Notes: generated by a model from the letters alone, not told the origin. Positions 42,926 to 51,574 are shown, counted from the first letter of the stretch. The stretch: 64,000 nucleotides of DNA from an uncultured Clostridia bacterium (GCA_947597925.1 CANQFA010000002.1:154869-218868), one strand, 5' to 3'. A program made the numbers and translations.

Positions 42926-43752
42926 GCAGAGCAGACAGAGTCTTTCTCGAGAATTGCAGGGACATCATCGAAAACGGCTTCTCGGATGAGGGGCTCCCCG
43001 TGCGCCCGCGCTGGGAAGACGGCACCCCCGCCCACACCGTGAAGAAGTTCGGCATCGTCAACCGCTATGACCTCCGCGAGGAGTTCCCCATCCTCACCGT
43101 CCGCCGCACGGCATTTCGAAGCTGTATCGATGAGCTCCTCTGGATCTGGCAGAAGAAGAGCAACAACGTGCACGACCTCCATTCCCACATCTGGGACAGC
43201 TGGGCAGATGAGACGGGCTCCATCGGCAAGGCATACGGCTATCAGCTCGGCATCAAGCATCCCTATCCCGAGGGGGAGTTCGATCAGGTGGACCGCGTGC
43301 TCTATGATTTAGAGCACAATCCCTCGTCGCGCAGGATCCTCACCAACCTCTATAATTTCGCCGACCTCTCCGAGATGCACCTCTATCCCTGCGCCTACTC
43401 CATGACCTTCAATGTCTCGGGGGATACCCTGAATGGCATTCTGAATCAGCGCTCGCAGGACATGCTCACCGCCAACAACTGGAACGTGGTGCAATATGCC
43501 ATCCTGCTCATCATGTTTGCGCAGGTCTCGGGGCTCAAGGCGGGCGAACTCGTGCATGTCATCGCCGATGCGCACCTCTACGACAGGCATATCCCCATCG
43601 TAAAGGAGATCATGGAGCGGGAGCCGCTGCCCGCGCCCAAGCTCACGGTCGATCCCTCCGTGAAAAATTTCTATGACTTTACCGTGGATTCCTTCCGCCT
43701 CGAGGGGTACGAATTTCACCCGCTCGACAAGAAGATCCCCGTGGCGGTGTGA
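42922..43752 (+). CDS. thyA: Thymidylate synthase
   Basis: 276 residues. The catalytic Cys lies in LYPCAYSMTF, where the His that follows Cys in the Escherichia enzyme is Ala, as I recall for clostridial ThyA. RSQDMLTANNWN retains the Asn that selects dUMP over dCMP, and the C terminus KIPVAV is the mobile cap. It methylates dUMP with methylene-THF, giving DHF for the adjacent folA. Overlaps gltX by ATGA. Confidence 0.94.
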   Translation: MSRADRVFLENCRDIIENGFSDEGLPVRPRWEDGTPAHTVKKFGIVNRYDLREEFPILTVRRTAFRSCIDELLWIWQKKSNNVHDLHSHIWDSWADETGSIGKAYGYQLGIKHPYPEGEFDQVDRVLYDLEHNPSSRRILTNLYNFADLSEMHLYPCAYSMTFNVSGDTLNGILNQRSQDMLTANNWNVVQYAILLIMFAQVSGLKAGELVHVIADAHLYDRHIPIVKEIMEREPLPAPKLTVDPSVKNFYDFTVDSFRLEGYEFHPLDKKIPVAV

Positions 43753-43754
43753 CG

Positions 43755-44258
43755 ATGAAGGCCATCTTTCACGCAGACAGGAAGTGGGGGATCGGGCGGG
43801 CAAACGGGCTCATGTTCTCCCTCCCCAAGGACATGAAGTTCTTCCGTGAGACGACGAGGGGAAAAGTCGTCGTGATGGGGCTGAACACCCTGCGCTCCTT
43901 CCCCGGCGGCAAGCCCCTGAAGGGCCGCACAAACATCGTACTTTCTCCCGAAGACGTGGGGGAGGAGGTCATCACGGTGCACGATTTGGAGGAACTTTTC
44001 GCGGAGGTGAAAAAATACCCCGCGGACGAGGTCTATGTCATCGGCGGGGCGAGTGTGTACAGGGCGCTCCTGCCCTATTGCTCCGAAGTGCTCGTCACGA
44101 AAGTCGAGGCGGACGGTGGCGCGGAGGTCTTCGTGCCCGATCTCGACGAGGAGGAAGATTTCGTGTGCGTATCCGAGAGCGCGCCCGAAGAGGACAACGG
44201 ATTTCTCATCCGTTTTTGCACCTATAAAAACCTGAAGATCCGTACCCTATTGTCATAA
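43755..44258 (+). CDS. folA: Dihydrofolate reductase
   Basis: 167 residues, two bases after thyA. AIFHADRKWGIGRANGLMFSLPKDMKFF has the Trp-Gly loop and, in MFSLPKDM, the folate-site helix; VVMGLNTLRSFP and VIGGASVYRALLP are the NADPH motifs. It regenerates THF consumed by ThyA. A GTG two codons earlier is a less likely start. A terminator follows at 44290. Confidence 0.93.
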   Translation: MKAIFHADRKWGIGRANGLMFSLPKDMKFFRETTRGKVVVMGLNTLRSFPGGKPLKGRTNIVLSPEDVGEEVITVHDLEELFAEVKKYPADEVYVIGGASVYRALLPYCSEVLVTKVEADGGAEVFVPDLDEEEDFVCVSESAPEEDNGFLIRFCTYKNLKIRTLLS

Positions 44259-44289
44259 AACCGTACCCCATGTCACTATTTTGACAAAA

Positions 44290-44321
44290 CGAAAAGCCGA
44301 TACAAAAGTATCGGCTTTTCG
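44290..44321. terminator. Terminator between folA and the convergent phosphoesterase
   Basis: A perfect 14-bp stem, CGAAAAGCCGATAC with GTATCGGCTTTTCG, loop AAAA. T and A runs inside the stem let it act in both directions. Confidence 0.85.
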
Positions 44322-44332
44322 CTGTCTTGTTT

Positions 44333-45586
44333 TCAGAATCTCTCGTAGAGGAGGGTCTCCGTCACGATGGGGTAGTGGTCGGAGGCCGCATTTCCGAGGC
44401 CGGGCGCCGCATGGACATTTTCGGGCTCCGCGGCGTCGACGTAGTAGCTGCTCACGATGGTCGCCGCAAGTTCGCTCTCGCGGATCATGCAGTAGTCGAT
44501 GATGCTTCCCTTCGACTGGTCGTCGGAGGCGTAGAGGTCGGTGGGGTAGGTGATGTGGTCATCGGACTTCTTTGCGGCGAGACGGGCATTCAGGAATCCC
44601 TTCGCCACGAGCTTGGTGTCGTAGTCCTCGCGCGCGGGATCGTCGGTATAGGTGGCATTGAAGTCGCCCGTGATGTACACGGGATATTCGGAATAGTTCT
44701 CTTCGAGGAAGTCGGTGAGATAGTCCGCCGCTTTCACGCGCGATGCCTTGTGCAGGTGCATGTGCGTGTTGACATAGAGGAAGCGGAGGTTGTCCGACTT
44801 GCGCTCGAGCAGGGCATAGGTATAGATCCTGCGGTAGGAGCTGCCCTCGAGCACGCTCGGGGTGTCGGGCGTGTCGGTGTACCAGCGCGTGCCCTCTTCG
44901 ATGAGGTTAAACTTGTCCGTCTTGAAGAGGATGAAGTTGGCCTCGCCGCCGCCGTTGATGTCTCTGCCCGTCCCGACGCAGGTATATCCCTCGAGATTGC
45001 GGAAGGTGGGCTGCCAGTCTGAGCAGACCTCCTGTGTGCCGAGAAGGTCGGGATCGTTGCGCGCGATGACATTTTTCACGCGGGCGATGCGCTCGGCGAT
45101 GACGTCTGCCGTGCGGACATTGAAGCTCATGACCTTGATGCCGCGCTCGCCGTATTCCTTGGTAACGGGGGTCGCATAGTCCGCTTGCTTGAGCTTGATG
45201 TCGGTGAGTGCCTTCTGGACGCCGCATACGATGCCCGAGGGGTCGTCGGATACGATTTCGACGCTGTCACCCTCGGCGGCGATGGTGTACATGCCCTCCG
45301 TGGGCTTGGTCTTGGTGCGGTTCGTGGAGCCGATCAAAAATTCTCTCCCGCTGTCCGCTTCGGTGTCGGGCACGCACTTGAGGGACGTGCCGTCAAAATT
45401 TTCCATGGCCTCGCAAAATTCCTTTGCAATGCCCTCCGCCGCGGCATTTTCGGCCTCATAGACCACGGTGTAGCTGTCGAGCGGGATGCCGCCGAGCTTG
45501 TAGTCCGAGTGAGGCGTGCACGCCGCAGCTCCGCCGAGGCAGGTGAGCACGAGGGCGCCTGCCAACAAAATGGTTGTCTTTTTCAT
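44333..45586 (-). CDS. Secreted endonuclease/exonuclease/phosphatase-family protein
   Basis: 417 residues. The start at 45586 has GGGAGGA upstream. A signal peptide (TTILLAGALVLTCLGGAAAC) ends in a weak lipobox, so it is secreted and perhaps lipid-anchored. Residues about 35-150 are an uncharacterised domain (GREFLIGSTNRTK, EIVSDDPSGIVCGVQKAL). Residues about 155-417 form the EEP fold: KVMSFNVR, GTQEV, YITGDFNA and SDHYPI. The substrate could be a nucleic acid, sphingolipid or phosphosugar. It has its own promoter. Confidence 0.86.
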   Translation of the reverse strand: MKKTTILLAGALVLTCLGGAAACTPHSDYKLGGIPLDSYTVVYEAENAAAEGIAKEFCEAMENFDGTSLKCVPDTEADSGREFLIGSTNRTKTKPTEGMYTIAAEGDSVEIVSDDPSGIVCGVQKALTDIKLKQADYATPVTKEYGERGIKVMSFNVRTADVIAERIARVKNVIARNDPDLLGTQEVCSDWQPTFRNLEGYTCVGTGRDINGGGEANFILFKTDKFNLIEEGTRWYTDTPDTPSVLEGSSYRRIYTYALLERKSDNLRFLYVNTHMHLHKASRVKAADYLTDFLEENYSEYPVYITGDFNATYTDDPAREDYDTKLVAKGFLNARLAAKKSDDHITYPTDLYASDDQSKGSIIDYCMIRESELAATIVSSYYVDAAEPENVHAAPGLGNAASDHYPIVTETLLYERF

Positions 45587-45620
45587 ACTTCCTCCCTGAT
45601 CATATAGATTTCCTATCTTT

Positions 45621-45649
45621 ATTATAACTGCGCGCGGGGAAGGCGTCAA
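45621..45649 (-). promoter_or_regulatory. Promoter of the phosphoesterase gene
   Basis: Minus strand TTGACG (45649-45644), 17 bp, TATAAT (45626-45621). Confidence 0.82.
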
Positions 45650-45765
45650 GAGGTTTTTTCAAATTTGCTTTGCGGTTTCACTATAATAGAATAATCCGTT
45701 CACAAAGGAAAGAACTTTCTCCTCGGAGATTTTTCCGCCAATTTCAAAAGCGACCCTCTTTTTTG

Positions 45766-45794
45766 TTGTAATTTTCGCGCAAATGTATTATAAT
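45766..45794 (+). promoter_or_regulatory. Promoter of typA
   Basis: TTGTAA, 17 bp, TATAAT; the leader to the ATG at 45827 is about 26 nt. Confidence 0.7.
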
Positions 45795-45826
45795 CATCGT
45801 TGGATTTTTTATCAGGACTACTGTGT

Positions 45827-47656
45827 ATGATTAGAGAAGACTTAAGAAACATTGCGATCATCGCCCACGTCGACCACGGTAAGACGACCCTCGTCGACCA
45901 GATGCTCAAGCAGGGCGGCACCTTCCGTGAAAATCAAGTCGTGGAAGAGCGCGTCATGGACAGCGGGGACCTCGAGCGCGAGCGCGGCATTACCATTCTC
46001 GCAAAGAACACGTCCATCCACTATAACGGCGTGAAGATCAACATCGTCGACACGCCCGGCCACGCCGATTTCTCGGGCGAAGTGGAGCGCGTGCTCAAGA
46101 TGGTCTCGGGCGTCCTCATCCTCGTCGACGCCGCCGAAGGCCCCATGCCGCAGACCCGCTTCGTCACCAAGAAGGCGCTCGAGATGGGCCACCGCCTCAT
46201 CATCGTCGTCAATAAGGTAGACCGCCCCGACGCGCGGGTGAAGGAAGTCATCGACGAGGTCCTGGAGCTCCTCATGGATCTCAACGCGACGGACGATCAG
46301 CTCGAGAGCCCCTTCGTGTACTGCTCGGGCAGAGAGGGGACCTCTTCCCTCGACCCCGATACCCCGGGGACGGACTTAAAGCCCCTCTTCGACATGATCC
46401 TCTCCCGGTTCCCGCCCCTTGATATGGACGACGAGGGTCCCGCACAGCTCCTCGTCTCCTCCATTGATTACAATGACTATGTGGGCAGGATCGGCATCGG
46501 GCGCATCGAGCGCGGGGTCATCCGCCAGAGCCAGGAAGTGGCCGTCTGCAACTATAACCACCCCGAAGTCAACCTGAAGGGGAAGATCGCCAACCTCTAT
46601 GAGATCGAGGGGCTCGAGCGCGTGCCCTGTGAGAGTGCGCGGGCGGGGGACATCGTCTGCTTCTCGGGATTGGAGTCCATCAATATCGGCGATACCGTCT
46701 GCGCGCCCGACTGCGCGGAGGCCGTGCCCTTCGTCAAGATCTCCGAGCCCACCGTGGAGATGATCTTCTCCGTCAACGATTCTCCCTTCGCAGGCAAGGA
46801 GGGCAAGTGGGTCACCACCCGCCATCTCCGTGACAGATTGTATCGCGAACTGCTGCGCGACGTCTCCCTGCGCGTCGAGGACACCGACTCGGCCGATTCC
46901 TTCCGCGTGAGCGGCAGAGGGGAGATGCATCTCTCTATCCTCATCGAGACCATGCGGCGGGAGGGGTACGAATTTCAGGTCTCCTCGCCCAAGGTCCTCT
47001 TCAAGGAGATCGACGGCGAAAAATATGAACCCGTGGAGCGGCTCATCGTCGATGTGCCCGAGGGCAGCACGGGCGCCGTCTTCGAAAAGATGGGCACCCG
47101 CAAGGGCGAACTCCTGCACATGAGCGCCATGGGCTCCCGCATGCGCCTCGAGTTTTTGGTGCCCGAGCGCGGCCTCTTCGGCTACAAGAGCGAATTTTTG
47201 ACGGATACCAAGGGCGAGGGCGTCATGAGCGCCGTATTCTATGAATATCAGCCCTATAAGGGGGAGATCTCGCGCAGGCTCACGGGGTCCCTCGTCGCCT
47301 TCGAGGCGGGCGAGGCGGTCACCTACGGCCTCTTCAATGCGCAGGGAAGGGGCACCCTCTTCATCACCCCGGGAACGCCCGTCTACGAGGGCATGGTCAT
47401 AGGCGTCTCGCCCAAGGAAGGGGACATCAATGTCAACGTCTGCAAGACCAAGCACCTCACAAATACCCGCTCCTCCTCTTCGGATGAAGCGCTCCGCCTC
47501 ATTCCGCCCAAGAAGCTCTCTTTGGAGGAAGCCCTCGAGTTCATCGGCGACGACGAACTTCTCGAGGTCACGCCGCAGAATATCCGCATCCGCAAGCGCA
47601 TTTTGGACGGCGAGCTCCGCGCCAAGGCCCGCGCCAAAGCCAAAGCAGGCGAATAA
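45827..47656 (+). CDS. typA: Ribosome-associated GTPase TypA/BipA
   Basis: 609 residues. [24 protein letters not shown] holds the G1 P-loop, followed by [11 protein letters not shown] (G2), [11 protein letters not shown] (G3) and NKVDR (G4), then EF-G-like domains and a BipA-specific C-terminal domain. It supports ribosome assembly and stress adaptation. The TTG at 45800 is close to the transcription start and is less likely. It stands alone between its promoter and a perfect terminator. Confidence 0.96.
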   Translation: MIREDLRNIAIIAHVDHGKTTLVDQMLKQGGTFRENQVVEERVMDSGDLERERGITILAKNTSIHYNGVKINIVDTPGHADFSGEVERVLKMVSGVLILVDAAEGPMPQTRFVTKKALEMGHRLIIVVNKVDRPDARVKEVIDEVLELLMDLNATDDQLESPFVYCSGREGTSSLDPDTPGTDLKPLFDMILSRFPPLDMDDEGPAQLLVSSIDYNDYVGRIGIGRIERGVIRQSQEVAVCNYNHPEVNLKGKIANLYEIEGLERVPCESARAGDIVCFSGLESINIGDTVCAPDCAEAVPFVKISEPTVEMIFSVNDSPFAGKEGKWVTTRHLRDRLYRELLRDVSLRVEDTDSADSFRVSGRGEMHLSILIETMRREGYEFQVSSPKVLFKEIDGEKYEPVERLIVDVPEGSTGAVFEKMGTRKGELLHMSAMGSRMRLEFLVPERGLFGYKSEFLTDTKGEGVMSAVFYEYQPYKGEISRRLTGSLVAFEAGEAVTYGLFNAQGRGTLFITPGTPVYEGMVIGVSPKEGDINVNVCKTKHLTNTRSSSSDEALRLIPPKKLSLEEALEFIGDDELLEVTPQNIRIRKRILDGELRAKARAKAKAGE

Positions 47657-47670
47657 AAAATGTGAAACCG

Positions 47671-47703
47671 AAAAGACGTCCTACGCAGGACGTCTTTTTG
47701 TAA
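47671..47703 (+). terminator. Terminator of typA
   Basis: AAAAGACGTCCT pairs perfectly with AGGACGTCTTTT around ACGC, then T. Confidence 0.92.
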
Positions 47704-47712
47704 TGCGTAACT

Positions 47713-47878
47713 CTTGGCGCCCCTCTCTACGTCATTCCGAGGAACAGCCTTCCCTACGTCATTCCGAGGAGCGGAGCGACGAGGAATCTCGCGCTTGGCG
47801 CCCCTCGATGGGGAGCTGTCGCGCAGCGACTGAGGGGGGGTGGGTGACGACGAAGTGTGAAGAAAGCGACTGAGGGGG
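47713..47878. repeat. Patch of short direct repeats in the typA-yabP gap
   Basis: Three repeated units: CTACGTCATTCCGAGGA at 47727-47743 and 47754-47770; CTTGGCGCCCCTC at 47713-47725 and 47794-47806; AGCGACTGAGGGGG at 47825-47838 and 47865-47878. The CGTCATTCCGAGGAGCGGAG type resembles dispersed intergenic repeats seen in many Clostridia. No gene is supported in 47657-48031; a long open frame across it is spurious. Confidence 0.85.
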
Positions 47879-48031
47879 CGGGAATGCGGTGCGGCATAAT
47901 CATAGCGACACCCCTTTGCCCGGCTCGTTCCTCGCGCGGACTTTCCCCTCCGGGGGACAGCAAGGGTCTCAGCTTGCCTATAACCGCGGGGGGATTGTCA
48001 TATGGGAAGGGGATGGGGCATACCATAGGAC

Positions 48032-48280
48032 ATGCAGACCGAGACAAACAGCATTCTCACCCTCGAAAACAGGAAAAAACTCACCCTCACCGGGGTCACC
48101 TCCCTCGATTCCTTCTCCGACCGCGAGATCGTCCTGAAGGTCGGCAGCGCCAAGCTCCGCATCGGCGGAGAGCGGCTGAAGGTGCTCGCCTTCTCGGAGG
48201 GGACGGGAAATTTTGCGGCGTCGGGGGACATCCGCTCCCTGCGCTACGGCGAGAAAAATCTTGCCTCCATCTTCAGATGA
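48032..48280 (+). CDS. yabP: Sporulation protein YabP
   Basis: 82 residues. SILTLENRKKLTLTGVTSLDSFSDREIVLKV and LKVLAFSEGTGNFAASGDIRSLRYG match YabP (patterns given in short: LENRKKLTLTGV, GDIRSLRYG). In Bacillus yabP belongs to the mother-cell programme of sporulation. It overlaps yabQ by ATGA, and the usual upstream yabO is replaced by a repeat patch. Supports descent from a spore former. Confidence 0.87.
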   Translation: MQTETNSILTLENRKKLTLTGVTSLDSFSDREIVLKVGSAKLRIGGERLKVLAFSEGTGNFAASGDIRSLRYGEKNLASIFR

Positions 48281-48663
48281 GGGAGACTTTTCGCGTGCTC
48301 TCCCTCCTCCTGCTCTTCGGCGCGGCGGGAGGTTTTTGCTACGATATCATTTCATTTTTTCGTAAACCCTTTCGGGGGAGGGCCGTGCGGTGGACAATAG
48401 ATTTTGTATATTGCCTCCTGCTCGCTGCGGCATATCTTGTGCTCGCGGTGCGGGCGGCCCTTCCTGCCTTTCGGCTCTACATGGGCGGAATAATTTTGCT
48501 CGGAGCACTTCTTTATTTGAAAAGTCTCCATAAAATCGTTGCATTTTTTTTTGAAACGGTGTATAATGGTATCAGAAGAATACGGAAGGAAGGGTTATGT
48601 CGAATCAAAAGTGGCTCATGCCGGAAGAAAAAGCGAAGCGGCTCGCGGTCGGTGCGATCGTAG
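48277..48663 (+). CDS. yabQ: Spore cortex protein YabQ
   Basis: 128 residues, about four membrane segments. AAGGFCYDIISFFRKPFRG is the characteristic YabQ loop, followed by WTIDFVYCLLLAAAYLV and a basic C-terminal tail. YabQ is needed for spore cortex formation in Bacillus. The last 67 bases overlap the divIC gene, and a strong promoter for divIC is embedded in the coding sequence. The overlap makes the basic tail (KSGSCRKKKRSGSRS) partly a by-product of the divIC frame. Confidence 0.85.
   Translation: MRETFRVLSLLLLFGAAGGFCYDIISFFRKPFRGRAVRWTIDFVYCLLLAAAYLVLAVRAALPAFRLYMGGIILLGALLYLKSLHKIVAFFFETVYNGIRRIRKEGLCRIKSGSCRKKKRSGSRSVRS
48539..48567 (+). promoter_or_regulatory. divIC promoter inside yabQ
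   Basis: TTGCAT, 17 bp, TATAAT; transcription start near 48574, 23 nt before the divIC ATG. It lets divIC be expressed during growth independently of yabPQ. Confidence 0.82.
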
Positions 48664-48872
48664 CGGGCGTTTTGATTGTGCTCTTCCTCGTGGCGGTCAT
48701 CATCGTTCAGCTCGTCCAGATCTCCGTCGCCGAACGCGAGCGGGAAAATATCGATCGGGAGATCGAGAAGTACGAGCAGCTCATCGAGCAGGATGAGAAA
48801 AATCTCGACTACTACGAGTCGCAACTGTGGATGTACCAGCATGCGGTGGAGCAGGGGTGGGTCACCCCGTAA
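48597..48872 (+). CDS. divIC: Septum formation initiator DivIC (FtsB-like)
   Basis: 91 residues: short cytoplasmic tail, one membrane helix (about 18-40), then a coiled coil (SVAERERENIDREIEKYEQL and IEQDEKNLDYYESQL) typical of FtsB/DivIC. It partners FtsL and DivIB in the divisome. The start has AAGGAAGG 5 bases upstream and lies inside yabQ. The order yabP-yabQ-divIC is conserved in Firmicutes. Confidence 0.9.
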   Translation: MSNQKWLMPEEKAKRLAVGAIVAGVLIVLFLVAVIIVQLVQISVAERERENIDREIEKYEQLIEQDEKNLDYYESQLWMYQHAVEQGWVTP

Positions 48873-48890
48873 ACTCCTCGGTCGGAGAAT

Positions 48891-49754
48891 ATGAAATACG
48901 CGATCATCGATATCGGTTCAAATTCCGTTCGCCTCATGCTCTGGGCGGACGGAAAATCTTTATATAAGCGGGTCATCACGACTCGATTGGGCAAGGGGAT
49001 CTCGGCGGGCCTCCTCGAAGAGGGCGCCATGATGCGCACCGCAGAGGCCGTGGAGACCCTCTTCCGCGAAGGAAGGCGCGCGGGTGCCGAGGTACACGCC
49101 TTTGCGACGGCCGCCGTCCGCACGGCGAAAAACGGCGGAGACTTCTGTGCGCTCGTCGGGAAAAAGACGGGGCTCGCGGTAGACGTCGTCTCGGGAGAAA
49201 GAGAGGCCGAGCTCGGGCTTCGGGGCGCGCTCATGGGCGCAAATGGCTCCATCCTCGACATCGGCGGCGCAAGCACGGAGATCTGTACGGCGGAGGGGAC
49301 TTCCCTGAGCCTTCCCATCGGCGCCGTCCGTCTCTATGATGCCTGCGGTGACAGGCGGGAGCTCGCGGAAGGGGAGATCTCCCGCGTTCTCGCCTCCCTT
49401 GAGGCCGAAGTCATTTCTCCCATCTATGCCATCGGCGGCACCGGCTCCACCCTCGCCTGCATCCTCTTGGGGCTCGAGGCCTACGACGGGGCGCGCATTC
49501 AGGACTTTGCCATGAAGAGAGAGGACATCGCCGCGCTCACGGAAAGGCTCTACGCCCTCACGGCAGAGGAGAGGAAAGAGCTTCGCGGCATGGACAGGGC
49601 GCGCGCGGATATCCTCCCCGGCGGGGCGCTCCTCCTTCTTCGCCTCATGGAAAAACTGCGGATCGGGCAGGTGCTCGCCTCCGACCGCGACAATCTCGAA
49701 GGATATCTCTTTACCGCGTGCGGACTCTCGCAGGCGGACGGAGGAAAGATATGA
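48891..49754 (+). CDS. Ppx/GppA phosphatase family protein
   Basis: 287 residues, close to one Ppx/GppA domain without the C-terminal HD-like part of larger members. YAIIDIGSNSVRLMLW and ILDIGGASTEI are the phosphate loops of the ASKHA fold, and AIGGTGSTLACI the adenosine motif. It could be an exopolyphosphatase or (p)ppGpp-related hydrolase. It overlaps the M50-like protease gene by ATGA. Confidence 0.9.
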   Translation: MKYAIIDIGSNSVRLMLWADGKSLYKRVITTRLGKGISAGLLEEGAMMRTAEAVETLFREGRRAGAEVHAFATAAVRTAKNGGDFCALVGKKTGLAVDVVSGEREAELGLRGALMGANGSILDIGGASTEICTAEGTSLSLPIGAVRLYDACGDRRELAEGEISRVLASLEAEVISPIYAIGGTGSTLACILLGLEAYDGARIQDFAMKREDIAALTERLYALTAEERKELRGMDRARADILPGGALLLLRLMEKLRIGQVLASDRDNLEGYLFTACGLSQADGGKI

Positions 49755-50677
49755 GCGGACAGACGCGGACTATCTTATATCGGACTGCAGACATCATCCT
49801 CGCGGTGCTTGCGGCGGGATGTTCCGTGCTCTTTGCGTGGCTGCGCGGCGACGGGTCCCCCGAGGTGTGGGAATATCTCGCCATGGTCTTCGGCCTCCTC
49901 GGCGCCGTCGTCCTGCCCGTCCTCATCCACGAGCTCGGGCATCTCCTCTTCGGCCTCTGTGCGGGAATGCTGCCCGTCTCCGCGACCTTTTTCTTTCTGC
50001 AATTCGGCGAGGGGGTCCGCGTCGTCCATCCCGATTTCTCGGGCGCGGTGGAGTTTCTTCCTGCGGGGGGAAGGGGAATGCGGGCAAGGCTCATCTCCGC
50101 GACGGCGGGAGGCGCCCTCCTCGACTTCGTCTTCGGCACCCTGCTCACGGTGCTCACCTTCGTCCTTCCCTATCATGCCATGCTCCTCTTCACCGCCCTG
50201 CTCGCGCCCTTCGTCCTCTATGAGGGCATCCGCGCGCTGCTGCCCGCCGACCTTCCCACGGGCAAGACGGACGGCGCCGTGCTCATGGGGCTCTTCCTGC
50301 GCCGCCCCGAGGAGGACATCCTCGCGCGCGTCTACAGCGCAGAGGGCATCTTGCGGAAGGGGACCTTTGCCGACATTTCGGAGGAATTTCTCTTCGAGAC
50401 GCCCGTCGTGCGCGAGGACCTGCCCGCCTTCCGTGCCCTTCTCTTGCTCCGCATGCAGTACCGCATCGCAGAGGGGAGGGAGCGCGAGGCACAGGATATT
50501 CTCTCCCGTCTCCTCCGCATCGCACGGGAGAGCGGGGAAGAGGACGGGGAGGCACAGCGCTACCGCGGCTATTTCGCGGGCTCCTTCTCTCCCGAAGAGA
50601 CGCCGCTCGGCGGCGTGCGCCTCCTCGAGGAGGCCATGTGCGAGAAAGCAAAAAATTCTGCCAAAGGCAGAATTTGA
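49751..50677 (+). CDS. M50-like membrane metalloprotease
   Basis: 308 residues with about five membrane helices in the first 180. LIHELGHLLFGL supplies the HExxH zinc motif inside a helix. The second M50 motif, normally NxxPxxxxDG, may be represented by LPADLPTGKTDGAVL. The C-terminal 130 residues are soluble and helical. It may be an intramembrane protease or a pseudo-enzyme; substrate unknown. Coupled to the Ppx/GppA gene. Confidence 0.78.
   Translation: MSGQTRTILYRTADIILAVLAAGCSVLFAWLRGDGSPEVWEYLAMVFGLLGAVVLPVLIHELGHLLFGLCAGMLPVSATFFFLQFGEGVRVVHPDFSGAVEFLPAGGRGMRARLISATAGGALLDFVFGTLLTVLTFVLPYHAMLLFTALLAPFVLYEGIRALLPADLPTGKTDGAVLMGLFLRRPEEDILARVYSAEGILRKGTFADISEEFLFETPVVREDLPAFRALLLLRMQYRIAEGREREAQDILSRLLRIARESGEEDGEAQRYRGYFAGSFSPEETPLGGVRLLEEAMCEKAKNSAKGRI
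50653..50675 (+). other. Hairpin over the stop codon of the M50-like gene
   Basis: AAATTCTGCC pairs with GGCAGAATTT around AAA. It covers the last codons and has no U run, so it may stabilise or process the mRNA end more than terminate it. Confidence 0.5.
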
Positions 50678-50769
50678 GTAAACAAAAGAATTCCCGTCAA
50701 TACGGTGAAAAAATCTGAGGCCGTGTCAGACCCATCAAAAAAATATGAAGTTGTAAAGCCCGCCGAAAA

Positions 50770-50973
50770 TCAGTCGGAGAGTCCGAGCAGGAAGTCGGAA
50801 GTCACGTTGAAGTAGCGGGCGATCTTCGCAATATTATGCGCAGTCGGGTCACTCTTGTTGGTTTCCCAATAGCACACGATCCCTAAACTGACGCTCAGAT
50901 CCTTCGCTACAGTCGCTTGTGACAGTCCTCTCTCTTTCCTCAGTTCAATGAGCCGTTCTGCAAATACTTTCAT
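50770..50973 (-). CDS. Small XRE-family DNA-binding protein, 67 aa
   Basis: 67 residues, a single helix-turn-helix: FAERLIELRKERGLSQATVAKDL, then VSLGIVCYWETNKSDPTAHNI and the closing AKIARYFNVTSDFLLGLSD. No sensor domain. Promoter TTGCTT, 17 bp, TATAAT lies directly upstream, with the ATG six bases after the -10, predicting a leaderless mRNA. A longer in-frame extension has no homology. Target unknown; it is flanked by AT-rich gaps on both sides. Confidence 0.85.
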   Translation of the reverse strand: MKVFAERLIELRKERGLSQATVAKDLSVSLGIVCYWETNKSDPTAHNIAKIARYFNVTSDFLLGLSD

Positions 50974-50979
50974 GGTCCT

Positions 50980-51008
50980 ATTATAGCACAGCAAAAAAAG
51001 AAAAGCAA
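50980..51008 (-). promoter_or_regulatory. Promoter of the small xre gene, predicting a leaderless mRNA
   Basis: Minus strand TTGCTT (51008-51003), 17 bp, TATAAT (50985-50980), then AGGACC and the ATG at 50973. Confidence 0.72.
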
Positions 51009-51115
51009 CAGTTTTAGTAAAAAAATTTTGATATTTCCTCAAAATTTCCGAAAAAATTTTTCTGACACGAAAAGTCGGGCGTTTTGAGGGCATTTTTACG
51101 CCGAAGGAGGGCGAA

Positions 51116-51574
51116 ATGGTCCGCATTCTGTTTGTCTGTCTGGGAAATATCTGCCGTTCGCCCATGGCGGAGAGCATGTTTACGGCGCTTTTGGGGCAGC
51201 GCGGCGGCGAGGCGGTCATCTCCTCGGCGGCGACGCACCCCTCCGAAGTGGGCTCTTCGCCCTATCCCGCGGCGGCAAGAAAGCTCAGGGAGGAGGGCAT
51301 TCCGCTCGTTCCGCACAGGGCCCGCCTCCTTCGCCGCGAGGACGCCGAAAGGTATGACTACTTTATCGGCATGGACGTGGAAAACATCCGCCACATGAAG
51401 CGCATCCTCGGCGAGGGGGGAGAGGGAAAAGTCTTTCTCCTCATGGAGTTTGCGGGGACGCCCCGCTCCATCGCCGACCCGTGGTATACGGGGAACTTCG
51501 ACGAGACCTTTTCCGATCTCACCGTGGGGCTCGACGCCCTGTATGGATATCTTCGCGCGCGCGGGGAGCTATGA
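51116..51574 (+). CDS. Low molecular weight protein tyrosine phosphatase
   Basis: 152 residues. The P-loop VCLGNICRSPMAES contains the catalytic Cys and Arg near the N terminus, and the general acid is in IADPWYTGNF. GAAGGAGG precedes the ATG. These enzymes often counteract tyrosine kinases that regulate exopolysaccharide, or dephosphorylate arginine in McsB systems. It converges on aroA, and the two stop codons overlap by six bases. Confidence 0.92.
   Translation: MVRILFVCLGNICRSPMAESMFTALLGQRGGEAVISSAATHPSEVGSSPYPAAARKLREEGIPLVPHRARLLRREDAERYDYFIGMDVENIRHMKRILGEGGEGKVFLLMEFAGTPRSIADPWYTGNFDETFSDLTVGLDALYGYLRARGEL

Noticed and set aside
44235..44280. Imperfect direct repeat CCGTACCC..TTGTCA / CCGTACCCC..TGTCA at the end of folA
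   Set aside because: Short, imperfect and partly coding; more likely local slippage than a functional site.
47857..48276. 140-codon N-terminal extension of yabQ through the repeat patch and yabP
   Set aside because: Out of frame with yabP, no homology, and the YabQ family begins at the ATG that overlaps the yabP stop.
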